Below, piece by piece: positions 63,856 through 64,000 of a DNA stretch of 64,000 nt (position 1 is the first letter of the stretch; the number at the start of each line of letters is the position of its first letter). Where the stretch lies: positions 372,001-436,000 of the forward strand of contig NZ_JAUSST010000006.1 of assembly GCF_030812415.1 (NCBI RefSeq), written 5' to 3'. The position numbers and the translations under genes were made by a program. The notes below the pieces were generated by a model that was not told the origin of the DNA, ran no database searches, and saw nothing but the letters and a program-made list of their open reading frames with translations. The DNA is from Paenibacillus harenae (lineage in GTDB: Bacteria; Bacillota; Bacilli; Paenibacillales; Paenibacillaceae).

Positions 63856-64000
63856 TTTCCTGATCTGCGAAAGGATACTGATTGTGAGTCCAATCAAAAA
63901 GCAGACATGAGTTGAAGCTCTTCCGATGGAAATAACAATAGAATATTACGGGAAGCTGGAATTCGTCTGCCGAGGCCAATCGGTCAAACGATAGGATATG
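63856..64000 (+). other. Window end, no gene seen
   Basis: 145 nt without a recognisable feature. Further pectin-locus genes may follow outside the window. Confidence 0.3.

Overview
The window looks like chromosomal DNA of a Paenibacillus-type Firmicute. Evidence: purine-rich Shine-Dalgarno sites with frequent TTG/GTG starts, LplB/YtcP-type carbohydrate permeases without a linked ATPase, Cache-AraC regulators (YesS type), an S-layer-homology protein, and giant multidomain extracellular pectinases with cohesin-like and dockerin modules.

Layout. 1-3030: a graveyard of two IS66 transposase remnants with polymorphic-toxin/immunity debris between them, including an intact Imm8-like gene. 3129-4244: a cytosolic KinB-like histidine kinase. 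4281-5283: decayed remnants (NAD-dependent epimerase, RHS repeat protein, head of an oxidoreductase). 5358-7075 (minus): a YdcZ / Crp-Fnr (YeiL-like) / YdcZ operon. 7178-9183: an MmyB-like regulator divergent from a zinc-less MDR oxidoreductase. 9500-10590: IS66, immunity-gene and RHS fragments. 10662-13109: a promoter, a c-di-GMP-I riboswitch and a terminator ahead of a secreted SLH protein. 13441-15197: a LURP-one-like protein, a small membrane protein and a frameshifted SUKH-3 immunity gene.

15675-30088 is a carbohydrate locus. It has two permeases and a binding lipoprotein, a secreted GH43 with discoidin-like and AbfB-like modules, a Cache-AraC regulator (minus), and a GH88 / DUF2264 (GH154-like) / GH2 operon. 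The enzyme set fits a galactan or type II arabinogalactan carrying uronic acids. A repeated TTGTTCA motif with 19- and 24-bp spacing lies before all three transcription units and the regulator.

30497-33989 combines a methionine-rich acidic lipoprotein, an OmpR-type two-component pair and a fused membrane-cytochrome/molybdopterin (YedZ-YedY/MsrP-like) enzyme. It resembles the methionine-rich-peptide hypochlorite scavenging described in Azospira. 34312-43143 holds a rhodanese, a second two-component system with a lipoprotein, an RCC1-repeat protein, and a WYL regulator / Cass2-like / DUF1801 cluster.

43554-63855 is a pectin locus: a Cache-AraC regulator, an orphan binding lipoprotein, a 1970-residue PL1-CE8-cohesin-like protein, a roughly 2150-residue CE8-dockerin-CE12 protein, and a complete binding-protein/permease ABC importer. 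No tRNA, rRNA or CRISPR array was seen.
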